Shown: positions 7,469 to 14,249 of the stretch, piece after piece | How the letters are laid out: every line of letters begins with the position of its first letter | Numbering within the stretch: the stretch's first letter is position 1 | Source of the DNA: Patulibacter sp. | Lineage (GTDB): Bacteria > Actinomycetota > Thermoleophilia > Solirubrobacterales > Solirubrobacteraceae | Length of the DNA: 19,440 bases | Direction: 5' to 3' | NCBI GenBank assembly: GCA_023268575.1 | Contig: JALRCL010000237.1 | Location: 1 to 19,440, forward strand | Notes under the pieces: generated by a model | Told to the model about the DNA's origin: nothing | What the model saw: the letters and a program-made list of their open reading frames with translations, nothing else | Databases searched by the model: none | Program-made: the position numbers and the translations under genes

Positions 7469-8835
7469 GCGGCGACCTCCACCGCAGCGCCGCGAGCGCG
7501 GTCGCCCTCGACGCGCACGACGTCGCTCAGCACCGCGACGACCCGCTCGGCCTGGGCGTCGGAGAGCACGAGCGGCGGCAGCAGCCGCACGACGCTGTCG
7601 TGGCGCCCGCCGAGCTCGACGATCAGGCCGCGCTCCAGGCAGGCGGCCCGGACCGCAGCGGCGAGCCGCGGCGCGGCCGGGCGGACGCCGAGCCCGTCGG
7701 GCGCGCCGGCCGGGTCCACGAGCTCGACCCCGAGCATGAGGCCGCGGCCGCGGATCTCGGCGACGGCCGGATGGTCGGCCAGGCGCTCGCGCAGCTCCTC
7801 GGCGATCCACGCGCCGAGGCGACCCGCGCGCTCGGCGAGCCGGTCGCGACGGACGATCCGCAGGGTCGCGGCGCCGGTGGCCATGGCGAGGGTCGTCCCG
7901 CGGAACGTCCCGGTGTGCGCGCCCGGCGCCCACCCGTCGAGGTCGCCGCGGTAGGCGACGACCGCGAGCGGGAGGCTGCCGCCGATCGCCTTGCTCATGA
8001 CGATCGCGTCGGGGACGATCCCGGCGCGCTCGTGGGCCCACATCGTCCCGGTCCGCCCGACCCCGGACTGGACCTCGTCGACGACGAGCCGGATGCCATG
8101 GCGCTCGGTGACCCGGCGCATCGCCCGCAGCCACTCGTCCGGCGCCGGCACGACGCCGCCCTCGCCCTGGACGGCCTCCAGCAGCATGAGCGCGGGCGGG
8201 ACGACGCCGCCGTTGGGGTCGTCGAGGAGCCGCTCGACGTAGCGGGCCGACACCGTGGCCCCGTGCGGTCCGAGCCCGAACGGGCAGCGCAGGGCGTAGG
8301 GGAACGGCAGGCGCGTCACGTCGGTGCCCAGGCCGGCGACCGGCGCCTTCGTCGCGACGCCGGCGCTCGCGGCGAGGGCCCCGAGCGTCATCCCGTGGTA
8401 GGCGCCCGTGAAGGCGAGGATCCCCTGGCGCCCCGTCGCGGTCTGGCAGAGCTTGATCGCGGCCTCCACGGCGTCGGTCCCCGCCGGCCCGCAGAAGTGC
8501 AGGCGGGGGCGCGTGCGGCGGAACGCCTCCGGCAGCGCGGCCAGCAGCTCGGTGGTGAGGTCGTCCTTCCACGGGGTCGCGAAGTCCAGCGCGTGCAGCG
8601 GCGCGCCGCTGGCCAGGACCTCCTCGATCGCGCCGACGACCTCCGGGTGGTTGTGCCCCAGCGCGAGGGTGCCCGCCCCCGCCAGGCAGTCGAGCAGGAC
8701 CCGCCCGTCGGCGGTCTCCAGCTCGGCGCCGCGGGCACGGACCGGGACCGCGCCGAGCCAGCGCGCGTAGGTGCGCGCCGAGCTCTCGCGGGCGGCCTGG
8801 CGGTCGAGGATGGCGTCGGTGTCGGGGGGCGTCAC
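7465..8835 (-). CDS. Diaminobutyrate--2-oxoglutarate aminotransferase, class III (RhbA/EctB-like)
   Basis: This 456-residue class III PLP aminotransferase should make L-2,4-diaminobutyrate from aspartate semialdehyde and glutamate, feeding the decarboxylase encoded next. CGPAGTDAVEAAIK at residues 115-128 binds the PLP phosphate side. GAYHGMT at 144-150 supplies the ring-stacking tyrosine. VVDEVQSGVGRTG at 251-263 carries D253 and Q256, and IVMSKAIGG at 278-286 holds the Schiff-base lysine K282. The phrase LDFATPWKDDL near residue 83 resembles siderophore-associated diaminobutyrate transaminases. No ectA or ectC lies nearby, so ectoine synthesis is unlikely. The GTG at 8835 overlaps the upstream stop (GTGA) and has GGAG at 8846-8843, 7 bases upstream. 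Other omega-amino donors are possible, but the neighbours make diaminobutyrate the best guess. Confidence 0.92.
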   Translation of the reverse strand: MTPPDTDAILDRQAARESSARTYARWLGAVPVRARGAELETADGRVLLDCLAGAGTLALGHNHPEVVGAIEEVLASGAPLHALDFATPWKDDLTTELLAALPEAFRRTRPRLHFCGPAGTDAVEAAIKLCQTATGRQGILAFTGAYHGMTLGALAASAGVATKAPVAGLGTDVTRLPFPYALRCPFGLGPHGATVSARYVERLLDDPNGGVVPPALMLLEAVQGEGGVVPAPDEWLRAMRRVTERHGIRLVVDEVQSGVGRTGTMWAHERAGIVPDAIVMSKAIGGSLPLAVVAYRGDLDGWAPGAHTGTFRGTTLAMATGAATLRIVRRDRLAERAGRLGAWIAEELRERLADHPAVAEIRGRGLMLGVELVDPAGAPDGLGVRPAAPRLAAAVRAACLERGLIVELGGRHDSVVRLLPPLVLSDAQAERVVAVLSDVVRVEGDRARGAAVEVAA

Positions 8836-10145
8836 GTGCGGTCTCCAGGGGAAGCGGCCACGAGGGCCGGGGACGGGCGACGGGCGTCGTGCTCGAGCAC
8901 GACGCGGGGGGCGAGCGGGTGACCGAGGAACTCGTGCAGGCCGAACTCCCAGCCGTAGGCGCCGGCGCACGGCAGCACCGCGACGTCGCCGGCGCGGGCG
9001 GTCACGCCGTCGACCTCCGGGACGAGCGTGTCCTCCGGGGTGCAGAGCTCCCCGGCGACGGTCGCGCGAGCACCGTGGACGGCCGGCCGCGGCAGCCGGG
9101 CGTCCCAGGCGTCGACCGGCACGACGGCCAGCGGCTGGGGCAGGTCCCACGAGGCGGGCAGGAGGAAGTGGTTGACCCCGCCGCGCAGGACGACGAACGT
9201 CCGGCCGCGCACCGCCTTGACGTCGGCGATCGGCGCCGCGTACCACCCGCAGGGCGCCGCGATCCAGCGACCCGGCTCGAGGATCACCCGCAGGCCGGGC
9301 GGCGGGTCGAGGGCGGCCAGGCCGCTCCCGAGCAGCCCGAGGTCGAAGGGGGACTCGCCGGTCGCGTCCAGGCCGAGCCCGCCGCCGACGTCGACGATCC
9401 GCAGCGCGAGCCGGTGCGCGGCGGCCAGCCCGGTGGCGTAGTCCAGGACCCAGGCGGCGTAGCGGGCGTAGGCGCCGGCGTCGGCGACGTTGCTCGCCGC
9501 GTGGACGTGCACGCCGACGACCTCGAGGTCGTCGGCCAGCGTCCGGGCGGCGTCCAGCAGCGCGGGGACGTCCTCCTCCGGGACGCCGAACGGGCTCGCC
9601 GCGCCGCCCATCGTCAGATCGCCGGCGACCGGCACGTCGAGGGGGTTCACCCGCACGCAGACCGCGGCGCGGCGCCCGGCGCGGCGCCCGGCGGCCGCCG
9701 CGCGGTGGAGCTCCAGCCCGCTCTCGACGTTCACGGTCCCGCCCGCGGCGAGCAGCGCGTCCAGCAGGGCGTCGCTCTTCGCCGGTCCGCTCGACACGAG
9801 CAGCGGCGCCGCGCTCCGGGTGCCCCACGCCGCGCGGGCCGCGGCGAGCTCGCGGCGGGAGGAGACCTCGAAGCCGTCGACGACCGTGCCGAGCGCGTCG
9901 AGGACCGGCGCGAAGCCGTTGGCCTTCAGCGCGAAGCAGACCGCCGCCCACGCCGGGAGCACGGCGCGCAGCTCGGCCGCCCGGGCGGCCGCCACGTCGG
10001 GCAGATAGCCGTAGGCGGCGACGGGGTCGCTGGCCGCCGCGAGCCCACCCGCCCAGCGTGCGACCGGCGCGGGGAGCGCCGATGCGGGCAGGGCGGTGAG
10101 CACGCGAGCGGCCCGATCGGGGGACAGGAGACCGAAGTCCGACAT
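8832..10145 (-). CDS. Type III PLP decarboxylase, LysA fold (PvsE/SbnH-like)
   Basis: The 437 residues follow the alanine-racemase/diaminopimelate-decarboxylase pattern. CFALKANG at residues 70-77 carries the PLP lysine K74. HVHAASN lies near residue 215 and a glycine-rich VDVGGGLGLD near 250. EPGRWI, GELCTPEDTL (catalytic cysteine motif) and PCAGAYGWEFGLHEFLGHP (C-terminal dimer-interface tyrosine) follow in order. The ending with a FL-x-HP motif resembles siderophore decarboxylases of the vibrioferrin (PvsE) and staphyloferrin B (SbnH) pathways. Those enzymes act on a citryl-amino acid intermediate or an amino acid precursor. It is the first gene of the operon, starting at ATG 10145 with only a weak ribosome-binding sequence and an 83-base divergent promoter region upstream. 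A second decarboxylase in a diaminopropane-type cluster is unexpected. A plain biosynthetic lysine, ornithine or diaminopimelate decarboxylase is the alternative. Confidence 0.88.
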   Translation of the reverse strand: MSDFGLLSPDRAARVLTALPASALPAPVARWAGGLAAASDPVAAYGYLPDVAAARAAELRAVLPAWAAVCFALKANGFAPVLDALGTVVDGFEVSSRRELAAARAAWGTRSAAPLLVSSGPAKSDALLDALLAAGGTVNVESGLELHRAAAAGRRAGRRAAVCVRVNPLDVPVAGDLTMGGAASPFGVPEEDVPALLDAARTLADDLEVVGVHVHAASNVADAGAYARYAAWVLDYATGLAAAHRLALRIVDVGGGLGLDATGESPFDLGLLGSGLAALDPPPGLRVILEPGRWIAAPCGWYAAPIADVKAVRGRTFVVLRGGVNHFLLPASWDLPQPLAVVPVDAWDARLPRPAVHGARATVAGELCTPEDTLVPEVDGVTARAGDVAVLPCAGAYGWEFGLHEFLGHPLAPRVVLEHDARRPSPALVAASPGDRT

Positions 10146-10228
10146 CGCGACTCGGAGTTGTATAGGGTCCCCTCACTTTTCGCCATCCGGCCAGTTCGGC
10201 CACCCGAAGATCAAGCAGGAGTCCCCCC
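10146..10228. promoter_or_regulatory. Divergent promoter region between siderophore synthesis and uptake operons
   Basis: These 83 bases are the only non-coding DNA between the two iron operons. On the minus strand TATACA (10164-10159) is a possible -10 element 13 bases before the ATG at 10145. On the plus strand CCGACA (10139-10144) and TAGGGT (10163-10168), 18 bases apart, could serve the lipoprotein gene. AGGAG at 10217-10221 is a good ribosome-binding site 7 bases before the GTG at 10229. The two proposed -10 elements overlap, so one bound repressor could silence both operons. The promoter elements are weak matches judged by eye. Confidence 0.5.
10157..10175. promoter_or_regulatory. Candidate iron-repressor (DtxR/IdeR-type) box
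   Basis: By eye, 11 of 19 positions match the IdeR/DtxR consensus TTAGGTTAGGCTAACCTAA, with the best agreement in the central TAGG and the CCT of the second half. The core AGGG-TC-CCCT is a short palindrome. The site overlaps the candidate -10 elements of both operons, where an iron repressor would be expected. The match is partial and could be chance. Confidence 0.35.
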
Positions 10229-11209
10229 GTGACCGACAACGCCCTCCCACGCCGCTCCCGCCGGCTGCTCGTCGCCGGCGCGCTCGTCGCGTCCCTCGCG
10301 CTGGCCGCCTGCGGCTCCGACGACGACGGCGGCGAGGCGACCACGACGGCGTCAGCCGACGCCTCCGGCACCCGGACGGTCCAGACGGCGATGGGCCCCG
10401 TGACGATCACCGGGACCCCGAAGCGGGTCGTCGTGCTCGACACGCCCGAGCTCGACACGACCACGACGCTCGGCGTCACGCCGGTCGGCACGGTGAAGGC
10501 CGCCGTCGGCGACGGCTTCCCCCGCTACCTCGCCGACAAGGCGAAGGGGATCGAGGTCGTCGGCGAGATCGAGGCGCCGAACCTCGTCGCGATCGCGAAG
10601 CTCAAGCCCGACCTCATCCTCTCGAGCAAGGTCCGCGACGAGAAGCGCTACGCGCAGCTCTCGAAGATCGCCCCGACGGTGTTCACCGAGACCCCGGCCG
10701 ACTGGAAGGCGAACGTCATCACGCAGGCCGAGGCCCTCGGCAAGGCCGGCGAGGCGCGCCGCCTGCTCACCGACTACGAGCAGCGCGCGAAGGCGGTCGG
10801 CAAGGCGCTCGGCGATCCGGCCGACACGACGGTCTCCGTCGTGCGCTGGCTGCCCGGCGAGATCCGCCTCTACAGCCCGAACTCGTTCGTCGGGTCGATC
10901 CTCAAGGACGTCGGCGTCGCGCTCCCGCCCGCAGCCGAGAAGGCGAGCGACATCAACGCGACGCTCTCGCTGGAGAACCTCGACGAGGCGGACGCCGACG
11001 TCGTCTACCAGACGGTCTACGGTCCGGCCAAGGACACCGACCAGGCCCGCGGCACCGCGCTGCCGGCGTGGAAGGACATCGACGCGGTGGAGGACGGTCG
11101 CGTCTACGACGAGCCCGACGACGTATGGATGCTCGGCATCGGCATCACCGGTGCCCAGCAGGTCCTGAACGAGCTGGAGAAGACCCTCCCTGCCGCCGAG
11201 AGCCGCTGA
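10229..11209 (+). CDS. Iron-siderophore ABC transporter substrate-binding lipoprotein (FecB/FepB-like)
   Basis: This 326-residue protein begins with a basic N-terminus, a hydrophobic segment LLVAGALVASLALAAC and a lipobox with the lipidated cysteine at C28. It should therefore be anchored outside the membrane. An acidic, Thr/Ala-rich tether follows. The mature part is a periplasmic-binding-protein type 2 fold of the FecB class: GTPKRVVVLDTPELDTTTTLGV opens the first lobe. PNLVAIAKLKPDLILSS is the classic segment of this family, and KIAPTVF and WKANVITQAEALGKAGEA follow. It should capture the ferric siderophore and deliver it to the two permeases encoded downstream. The GTG start at 10229 is supported by AGGAG 7 bases upstream. 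It lies divergent from the synthesis operon. Ligand identity is inferred from that neighbourhood. Confidence 0.95.
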   Translation: MTDNALPRRSRRLLVAGALVASLALAACGSDDDGGEATTTASADASGTRTVQTAMGPVTITGTPKRVVVLDTPELDTTTTLGVTPVGTVKAAVGDGFPRYLADKAKGIEVVGEIEAPNLVAIAKLKPDLILSSKVRDEKRYAQLSKIAPTVFTETPADWKANVITQAEALGKAGEARRLLTDYEQRAKAVGKALGDPADTTVSVVRWLPGEIRLYSPNSFVGSILKDVGVALPPAAEKASDINATLSLENLDEADADVVYQTVYGPAKDTDQARGTALPAWKDIDAVEDGRVYDEPDDVWMLGIGITGAQQVLNELEKTLPAAESR

Positions 11210-12266
11210 TCCCCGACACGGCCACGCCGGTGGCCGTGCCGTCCCCGGCGTCGCGTCCCGCTCGAGCCGGACGCGACGCCGCGCCACGAGGGCGGCTGCG
11301 GCCGCCCTCGCCGTCGTCCTCGCCCTCGCCGCCGTCGCCGGGTCGATCGCGCTCGGGTCCGGGGACGTCGGCCCCGGGCGCGCCCTCGAGGCGCTGCTGC
11401 ACCCGTCCGCGCACCCGGCCGACGCCGGGGTCGTGCGCGAGCTGCGGCTCCCCCGGACCGGCGTGGCGATCGTCGTCGGCGCCGCGCTCGGCCTCGCCGG
11501 CGTGCTGCTGCAGGCCCTGACCCGCAACCCGCTCGCCGACCCCGGGATCCTCGGCATCTCGGCCGGGGCGTCGCTGGCGGTCGTGCTGGCGATCACGCTC
11601 CTCGGCGTGTCCGGCACCGCCGCGTACGCGCCGTTCGCCCTCGCGGGCGGCGCCCTGGCCGGCGTCCTGGCGTGGGTGCTCTCCGGCGGTGGACGCGGCG
11701 GGACCGTCGGGCTCGCGCTGGCCGGTGCCGCGATCGCGGCGCTCTGCGCCGCCGCGACCCAGGCGATGCAGGTGCTCGACAGCCAGACGCTCGATCAGTT
11801 CCGCTTCTGGGTCGTCGGCTCGGTGGCCGGAGGCGAGTGGTCGACCCTGGCCGGCGCCGCGCCGTTCCTGCTCGTCGGCGCCGCCGTGGCGGTCGCCATC
11901 GCGCCGGCCCTGAACGCCCTGAGCCTCGGCGAGGACGCCGCGCGCGGGCTCGGCCAGGACGTCGCCCGCGTGCGGATCGCCACCGGCGCCGCCGCGCTGC
12001 TGCTGGCCGCCGGCGCCGTCGCGGTCGCCGGCCCGATCGGGCTCGTCGGGCTGCTCGCCGCCCACGCCGCACGGCTGCTCGTCGGCGCCGACGTCCGCTG
12101 GCAGCTGGCGCTCGCCGCGCTGCTCGGGGTCGCGGTGCTCGTCGGCGGGGACGTCGTCGGACGGGTCGTCGCGCCCCCGCGCGAGGTCGCGGTCGGCGTG
12201 GTGGCGCCGATCGTCGGCGTGCCGCTGTTCCTCTGGCTCGTCGCGCGGCGACGGGTGCGCGCGTGA
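11190..12266 (+). CDS. FecCD-family iron-siderophore ABC permease (first subunit); start codon unresolved
   Basis: This is a multi-helix FecCD permease forming half of the membrane channel for the ferric siderophore. Family motifs are GSGDVGPGRALEALL, ELRLPRTGVAIVVGAALGLAG, LLQALTRNPLADPGILGISA and the C-terminal GPIGLVGLLAAHAARLLVGAD, which contacts the ATPase. The start is odd. The first ATG/GTG/TTG in frame is the GTG at 11433, which would give 277 residues and delete helix 1 (AAAAALAVVLALAAVAGSIAL). That helix is clearly encoded upstream in the same open frame, which is open from 11169. The only near-standard start is CTG at 11190, with GGAG 10 bases upstream, giving 358 residues. That is the coordinate used here, provisionally. 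A frameshift joining a GTG at 11230 or 11236 to this frame is the alternative. The stop overlaps the next gene as GTGA. Confidence 0.85.
   Translation: MPPRAADPRHGHAGGRAVPGVASRSSRTRRRATRAAAAALAVVLALAAVAGSIALGSGDVGPGRALEALLHPSAHPADAGVVRELRLPRTGVAIVVGAALGLAGVLLQALTRNPLADPGILGISAGASLAVVLAITLLGVSGTAAYAPFALAGGALAGVLAWVLSGGGRGGTVGLALAGAAIAALCAAATQAMQVLDSQTLDQFRFWVVGSVAGGEWSTLAGAAPFLLVGAAVAVAIAPALNALSLGEDAARGLGQDVARVRIATGAAALLLAAGAVAVAGPIGLVGLLAAHAARLLVGADVRWQLALAALLGVAVLVGGDVVGRVVAPPREVAVGVVAPIVGVPLFLWLVARRRVRA
11217..11238 (+). other. Intercistronic hairpin after the binding-protein gene
   Basis: CACGGCCAC (11217-11225), loop GCCG, and GTGGCCGTG (11230-11238) form a perfect 9-bp stem with a 4-base loop. 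It starts 8 bases after the lipoprotein stop codon. No T-run follows, so it is not a classical terminator. A hairpin at this place commonly protects the upstream message and lets the binding protein be made in excess over the permeases; that function is inferred. Confidence 0.55.
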
Positions 12267-13327
12267 GCGTCCCCGCGCTCGACGCCCGGGGCCGCCGGGT
12301 GCTGCGCCTGCGGCGGCCGGCGCTCTCGCTGCGGCTCGACCTGCGGGCCGCCGCCGCGACGGCCGGCCTCGCGCTGCTCGCCCTCGCGGGGGCGATCGCC
12401 GGGATCGCGTGGGGCGGCGCCGACCTCCCGCTCGGCGACGTCCTGCGGTCCCTGACGGTCGGCGCGGACGGCGGCACCGACCTCATCGTCCGCGAGCTCC
12501 AGGCCCCGCGCGCCGCGCTCGCGCTCGTCTGCGGGGCCGGGTTCGGGCTCGCCGGCGCGATCTTCCAGTCCGTGCTGCGCAACCCGCTCGCCTCGCCGGA
12601 CATCGTCGGCACCGCGCACGGGGCGAGCCTCGCCGGCGTCGCCGGCCTGCTGCTCGGGGCCTCCTACGGCGCGTCGATGGCGCTCGCCGCCGGCGGCGCC
12701 CTCACCGCGACCGCCCTCTGCCTGGCCGTGGCGCCGCGCCGCGAGGCGCTGACGCTCGTGCTCGTCGGGATCGGGATCGCCGCCCTGGCCGGCGCCGGGG
12801 TCTCGTTCCTGCTCACCGTGGGCGACATCACGTCGACGTCGCGCGCGGTCCTCTGGCTCGTCGGCAGCCTCAACGGCGGCGACTGGGCGACGTTCCGTGC
12901 CACGGGGACGGCCGTCGCCGTGCTGGCGGCCCTGGCGCTCCCGCTCGCCCGCCGGATCGACGCGCTGGCGCTCGGCGACGACCTCGCCCACGGGCTCGGC
13001 CTGCGCCCGGCGCGGGACCGTGCCGCCCTGCTCGTCCTCGCGGCGGCGCTCGTCGGGGCGTGCGTGGCCGCGTGCGGACCGCTCGGCTTCGCGGCGTTCC
13101 TCGCCCCCCAGATCGGCCGGCGCCTGGCCGGCGCGGGATCGACCGCGGCCCTGCCGGCGTCGGCGGCCGCGGGCGCGGCGCTCGTCGCGCTCGCCGACCT
13201 CGTCGGCCGGCGGATCGGGGCGCCCGGCGAGCTGCCGGTCGGCGTCGTCACCGCCCTGCTCGGCGGCCTCCTCTTCCTCGTCCTGCTCACCCGCGAGCAG
13301 CGGCGCCGCGTCTCCGCGGGCCGCTGA
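12263..13327 (+). CDS. FecCD-family iron-siderophore ABC permease (second subunit)
   Basis: This 354-residue FecCD permease pairs with the one encoded just upstream to form the heterodimeric channel. A basic N-terminal stretch precedes helix 1 (TAGLALLALAGAIAGIA). Family motifs follow: ADLPLGDVLRSL, ELQAPRAALALVCGAGFGLA, IFQSVLRNPLASPDIVGTAH, LVLVGIGIAALAGAG, WLVGSLNGGDW, and the ATPase-contact loop CGPLGFAAFLAPQIGRRLAG. The C-terminal LPVGVVTALLGGLLFLVLL is typical of the last helix of the family. The GTG at 12263 overlaps the preceding stop as GTGA and lacks a clear ribosome-binding sequence, so coupling is likely. The usual FecE/FepC ATPase gene does not follow; the next gene is a siderophore reductase 21 bases downstream. 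Confidence 0.95.
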   Translation: MSVPALDARGRRVLRLRRPALSLRLDLRAAAATAGLALLALAGAIAGIAWGGADLPLGDVLRSLTVGADGGTDLIVRELQAPRAALALVCGAGFGLAGAIFQSVLRNPLASPDIVGTAHGASLAGVAGLLLGASYGASMALAAGGALTATALCLAVAPRREALTLVLVGIGIAALAGAGVSFLLTVGDITSTSRAVLWLVGSLNGGDWATFRATGTAVAVLAALALPLARRIDALALGDDLAHGLGLRPARDRAALLVLAAALVGACVAACGPLGFAAFLAPQIGRRLAGAGSTAALPASAAAGAALVALADLVGRRIGAPGELPVGVVTALLGGLLFLVLLTREQRRRVSAGR

Positions 13328-13348
13328 GCGCCGACCTCCCCCGTCCGC

Positions 13349-14191
13349 ATGTCCGACTCCTCGCGGTACGCCACCGCCACCCGCCGCCAGCAGCGCTTCC
13401 CGATCGCCTCCGGACCGGTCGAGGTCGTCGACGTCCGACGCGTCGCACGCCGGCTCACCCGGATCGTCGTCGCCGGGGACGTGCTCGCGACGATGCCCGA
13501 CGACGAGCCCGGCGAGTACGTGACGCTCATCTGGCCCCGCGACGGGCAGGAGCTCCTGGTGCCGGAGGTCGGGCGGTGGCGGTTCCCGCCGGGCGGCGAG
13601 GCGCAGCACACGCGCAACTACACGGTGCGCCGCTTCGACCGCGACGCCGGGCGGATGACCATCGACCTCGTGATCCACGACCACGAGCCGGATCCGGAGG
13701 ACCCCGACGGGGGCTTCGGCGGGCGCTGGGCCGCCCGGGCGCAGGTCGGCGAGCGGCTGGGGATCTGCGGACCGCGCATCCACTGGGTCACCGACCCGGA
13801 CGCCGCGTGGACGCTGATGGCCGGCGACGAGACCGCGATCCCCGCGATCGCCGCCGCGGTCGAGCGGCGGCCCGCCGGCCACCCGTTCCGGGTCGTGCTC
13901 GACGTCCACGACGCCGACGACGAGGCGATGCTCGACGTCGCCTGCCCCGATCTCGAGGTCACGTGGCTGCACCGCGGCGACGCGCCCTGCGCGACGCCCG
14001 AGCGACTCGTCGACGCGCTGCGCCAGCTCGAGCTGCCCGACGGCCCGCCGCAGCTCTGGGCCGCCGGCGAGTCGTGGGCGGTGCGGGGCGTGCGCGAGCA
14101 CCTGCGCGACGAGCGCGGCTTCCCGCGCGGGGCGATCCAGGCGCTCGGCTACTGGAAGCACCGCGCGACCCCCGAGGACGACGAGGCCTGA
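13349..14191 (+). CDS. Siderophore-interacting protein, FAD/NAD(P)H ferric-siderophore reductase (ViuB/SIP family)
   Basis: This 280-residue cytoplasmic flavoprotein should reduce Fe(III) in the imported siderophore and so release the iron. TRNYTVRRFD at residues 88-97 contains the R-x-Y-T flavin-binding motif (R89, Y91, T92). The following FAD-domain strand contains DLVIHDHE. LMAGDETAIPAI at 156-167 is the pyridine-nucleotide-side signature of the family. WAAGES near residue 233 and a C-terminal GYWKHR at 268-273 are also characteristic. It is the last gene of the uptake operon, 21 bases after the second permease, with no obvious Shine-Dalgarno sequence before its ATG. Its position with the importer supports a role in iron release for the same siderophore made by the divergent operon. 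Confidence 0.94.
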   Translation: MSDSSRYATATRRQQRFPIASGPVEVVDVRRVARRLTRIVVAGDVLATMPDDEPGEYVTLIWPRDGQELLVPEVGRWRFPPGGEAQHTRNYTVRRFDRDAGRMTIDLVIHDHEPDPEDPDGGFGGRWAARAQVGERLGICGPRIHWVTDPDAAWTLMAGDETAIPAIAAAVERRPAGHPFRVVLDVHDADDEAMLDVACPDLEVTWLHRGDAPCATPERLVDALRQLELPDGPPQLWAAGESWAVRGVREHLRDERGFPRGAIQALGYWKHRATPEDDEA

Positions 14192-14210
14192 GCCGGGCCG
14201 CGGCGGGCGG

Positions 14211-14248
14211 GGTCCCGCGGGTCCGGCTCGCTAGCGTGGGGCGGGACC
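14211..14248 (+). promoter_or_regulatory. Candidate promoter with flanking 8-bp inverted repeat before the helicase gene
   Basis: TAGCGT (14232-14237) fits the actinobacterial TANNNT -10 pattern and ends 12 bases before the helicase ATG, implying a very short leader. It is bracketed by GGTCCCGC (14211-14218) and GCGGGACC (14241-14248), perfect inverted arms centred about three helical turns apart. In DNA this GC-rich the arms may be chance. Confidence 0.35.
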
Positions 14249-14249
14249 G

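Noticed and set aside
5555..7954. Plus-strand open frame (799 codons) spanning parts of three minus-strand genes
   Set aside because: It crosses several real gene boundaries and encodes only Arg-rich sequence.
7465..8835. Ectoine biosynthesis (EctB) reading of the aminotransferase
   Set aside because: No ectA, ectC or ectD neighbours exist; a diaminobutyrate decarboxylase and siderophore synthetases follow instead.
10191..10204. Short inverted repeat GGCC-AGTTC-GGCC in the divergent promoter region
   Set aside because: Only four base pairs in GC-rich DNA; expected by chance and not aligned with a promoter element.
7465..10491. Possible fusion of the aminotransferase with an upstream region (1008 codons open)
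   Set aside because: The open frame continues upstream only as a shadow through the type III decarboxylase gene. The GTG at 8835 has a good ribosome-binding site and matches the start of the family domain.
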